From assembly GCA_012800565.1 (NCBI GenBank), contig JAAZIZ010000032.1:1-6671 (forward strand): a stretch of DNA of 6,671 bases, read 5' to 3'. This DNA comes from Lentisphaerota bacterium. GTDB lineage: Bacteria > Verrucomicrobiota > Lentisphaeria > Oligosphaerales > Oligosphaeraceae. The position numbers and the translations under genes are program-made. Positions 6,040 through 6,671 of the stretch are shown here, in pieces. Positions within the stretch are counted from its first letter, which is position 1. Each line of letters starts with the position of its first letter. Below the pieces are notes generated by a model. That model saw only the letters and a program-made list of their open reading frames with translations. It was not told the origin of the DNA and did no database searches.

Positions 6040-6671
6040 CTATCCCTGCGCTGCTTGTGCGTTTAAAGTGATGCGGATGTTCAGCTTCGTCGACTTGATG
6101 CCGGACTCCGCCAGGCTGGGCAGCTGCAGGCCTTGAATGCGCTGCAGCAACGCCTCCGCAGCCTGATTCATGGCTGCAGAAGTAGAGCGGCGCGAAATAC
6201 GCGGCAGGGTAATTCTGCCGTTGGGCAAAACTGTAAATACAATCTCCACGCTGGAGGATTGTACCTCGCCCAAGTCTCCCCGGGAAGGACCGACCTCGTT
6301 CCAAATCGGTGTCAGCCGGGGATTTACCACCAGATCGGCATAGTATATCGCCTCGCGCTCAGCCAGAGTCATGGCACCACCGGACGAGGAACCGCCGGAC
6401 GAGGACGAGGAGCTGCGGGAGGTGCTGACCGACTTGGAGACATTACGCAGCAGTCGGCTGCGAATATTGCTGCTCGACTCGGAACGCGCCGGGGTTCTGT
6501 TCGCAGGTGCCGCTGTTCCCTGGACTTTGGCCGCCCGCAAGCGCTCATCCAAAGACGGAACCCGAGGCTTAGTGGTTGAAGCCTGGGGCGGTGCGGGCGC
6601 AGGCGGTGGAGGCTTGGGCGGTGGAGGCTTGAGGGGGGTGGGGGCAGGCAGCGGAGGCTTGGGTGGCGGAG
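6040..6671 (-). CDS. TonB/TolA-like energy transducer, partial (N-terminus beyond window)
   Basis: A periplasm-spanning protein of the TonB/TolA type, which passes inner-membrane proton-motive energy (usually via ExbB/ExbD or TolQ/TolR) to the outer membrane. The 209 visible residues show the expected order. First comes a proline/lysine/alanine-rich spacer (residues 1-39, with PPPPKPPPPAPAPP), then a low-complexity basic and Ser/Gly stretch (about 60-100, including SSSSSSGGSSSGG). Last is a C-terminal TonB-like domain (about 108-204) with YYADLVVNPRLTPIW, the strand VEIVFTVLPNGRITLPRIS and an alpha-helix MNQAAEALLQRI. The frame is open to the window edge without a start codon; an in-frame TTG at 6552 is not used as start because the proline-rich spacer before it is plainly part of the protein. 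The N-terminal membrane anchor is therefore outside the window. TonB versus TolA cannot be settled without it. Confidence 0.85.
   Translation of the reverse strand, partial: PPPKPPLPAPTPLKPPPPKPPPPAPAPPQASTTKPRVPSLDERLRAAKVQGTAAPANRTPARSESSSNIRSRLLRNVSKSVSTSRSSSSSSGGSSSGGAMTLAEREAIYYADLVVNPRLTPIWNEVGPSRGDLGEVQSSSVEIVFTVLPNGRITLPRISRRSTSAAMNQAAEALLQRIQGLQLPSLAESGIKSTKLNIRITLNAQAAQG
6602..6631 (-). repeat. Two perfect 15-bp tandem repeats coding a proline-rich unit
   Basis: GGCGGTGGAGGCTTG occurs twice in a row (6602-6616, 6617-6631), and a partial copy (GCGGAGGCTTGGG) lies at 6651-6663. On the coding strand each full unit encodes Lys-Pro-Pro-Pro-Pro. It builds the rigid spacer of the TonB-like protein and is a likely site of length variation. 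Confidence 0.85.

Noticed and set aside
6602..6663. G-quadruplex on the plus strand
   Set aside because: The four G runs of three or more are separated by loops of about 14, 1 and 16 bases, too long for a confident quadruplex call.

Overview
This window comes from a Gram-negative bacterium of moderately high GC. It carries a TonB/TolA-type envelope protein, two type IV pilus retraction-type ATPases, an NAD-type glycolytic GAPDH and a Gfo/Idh/MocA-family dehydrogenase. My tentative guess is a PVC-superphylum bacterium such as a Lentisphaerota/Victivallales member. It rests on the gene mix and on my memory of 9-bp 'TACGTCCCC'-like tandem repeats in such genomes, which I could not check here.

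Layout. Positions 1-316 hold no convincing gene. The first ~155 bases look like a non-coding interspersed element (a 7-bp perfect hairpin, a 10-bp palindrome and three perfect 9-bp tandem repeats), followed by an AT-rich leader with a plausible promoter for gap. The gap gene (317-1312, +) stands alone and ends in a very strong intrinsic terminator (1341-1384).

Everything else lies on the minus strand and converges on gap. In transcription order: a TonB/TolA-like protein whose N-terminus is cut by the window edge (6671-6040); a 175-base gap; a PilT-like ATPase with a long N-terminal extension (5861-4308); a canonical-size PilT (4281-3196); an 81-base spacer with GC-rich inverted repeats; a Gfo/Idh/MocA oxidoreductase (3114-2071); and an unrecognised 212-residue protein (2054-1416). 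Short spacings (23 bases between the ATPases, 16 bases between the last two) suggest two tightly coupled gene pairs, possibly in one long operon.

Function. The two ATPases probably power pilus retraction or a related secretion-ATPase function; their pilin, PilB and PilC partners are not in the window. The TonB-like protein would transmit inner-membrane energy to the outer membrane. The oxidoreductase and its unknown partner look like a separate metabolic pair. I see no clearly novel system. The points most worth a second look are the N-terminally extended ATPase with a variant Walker A motif, the unknown 212-residue protein, the three-armed inverted repeat before the oxidoreductase, and the repeat element upstream of gap.
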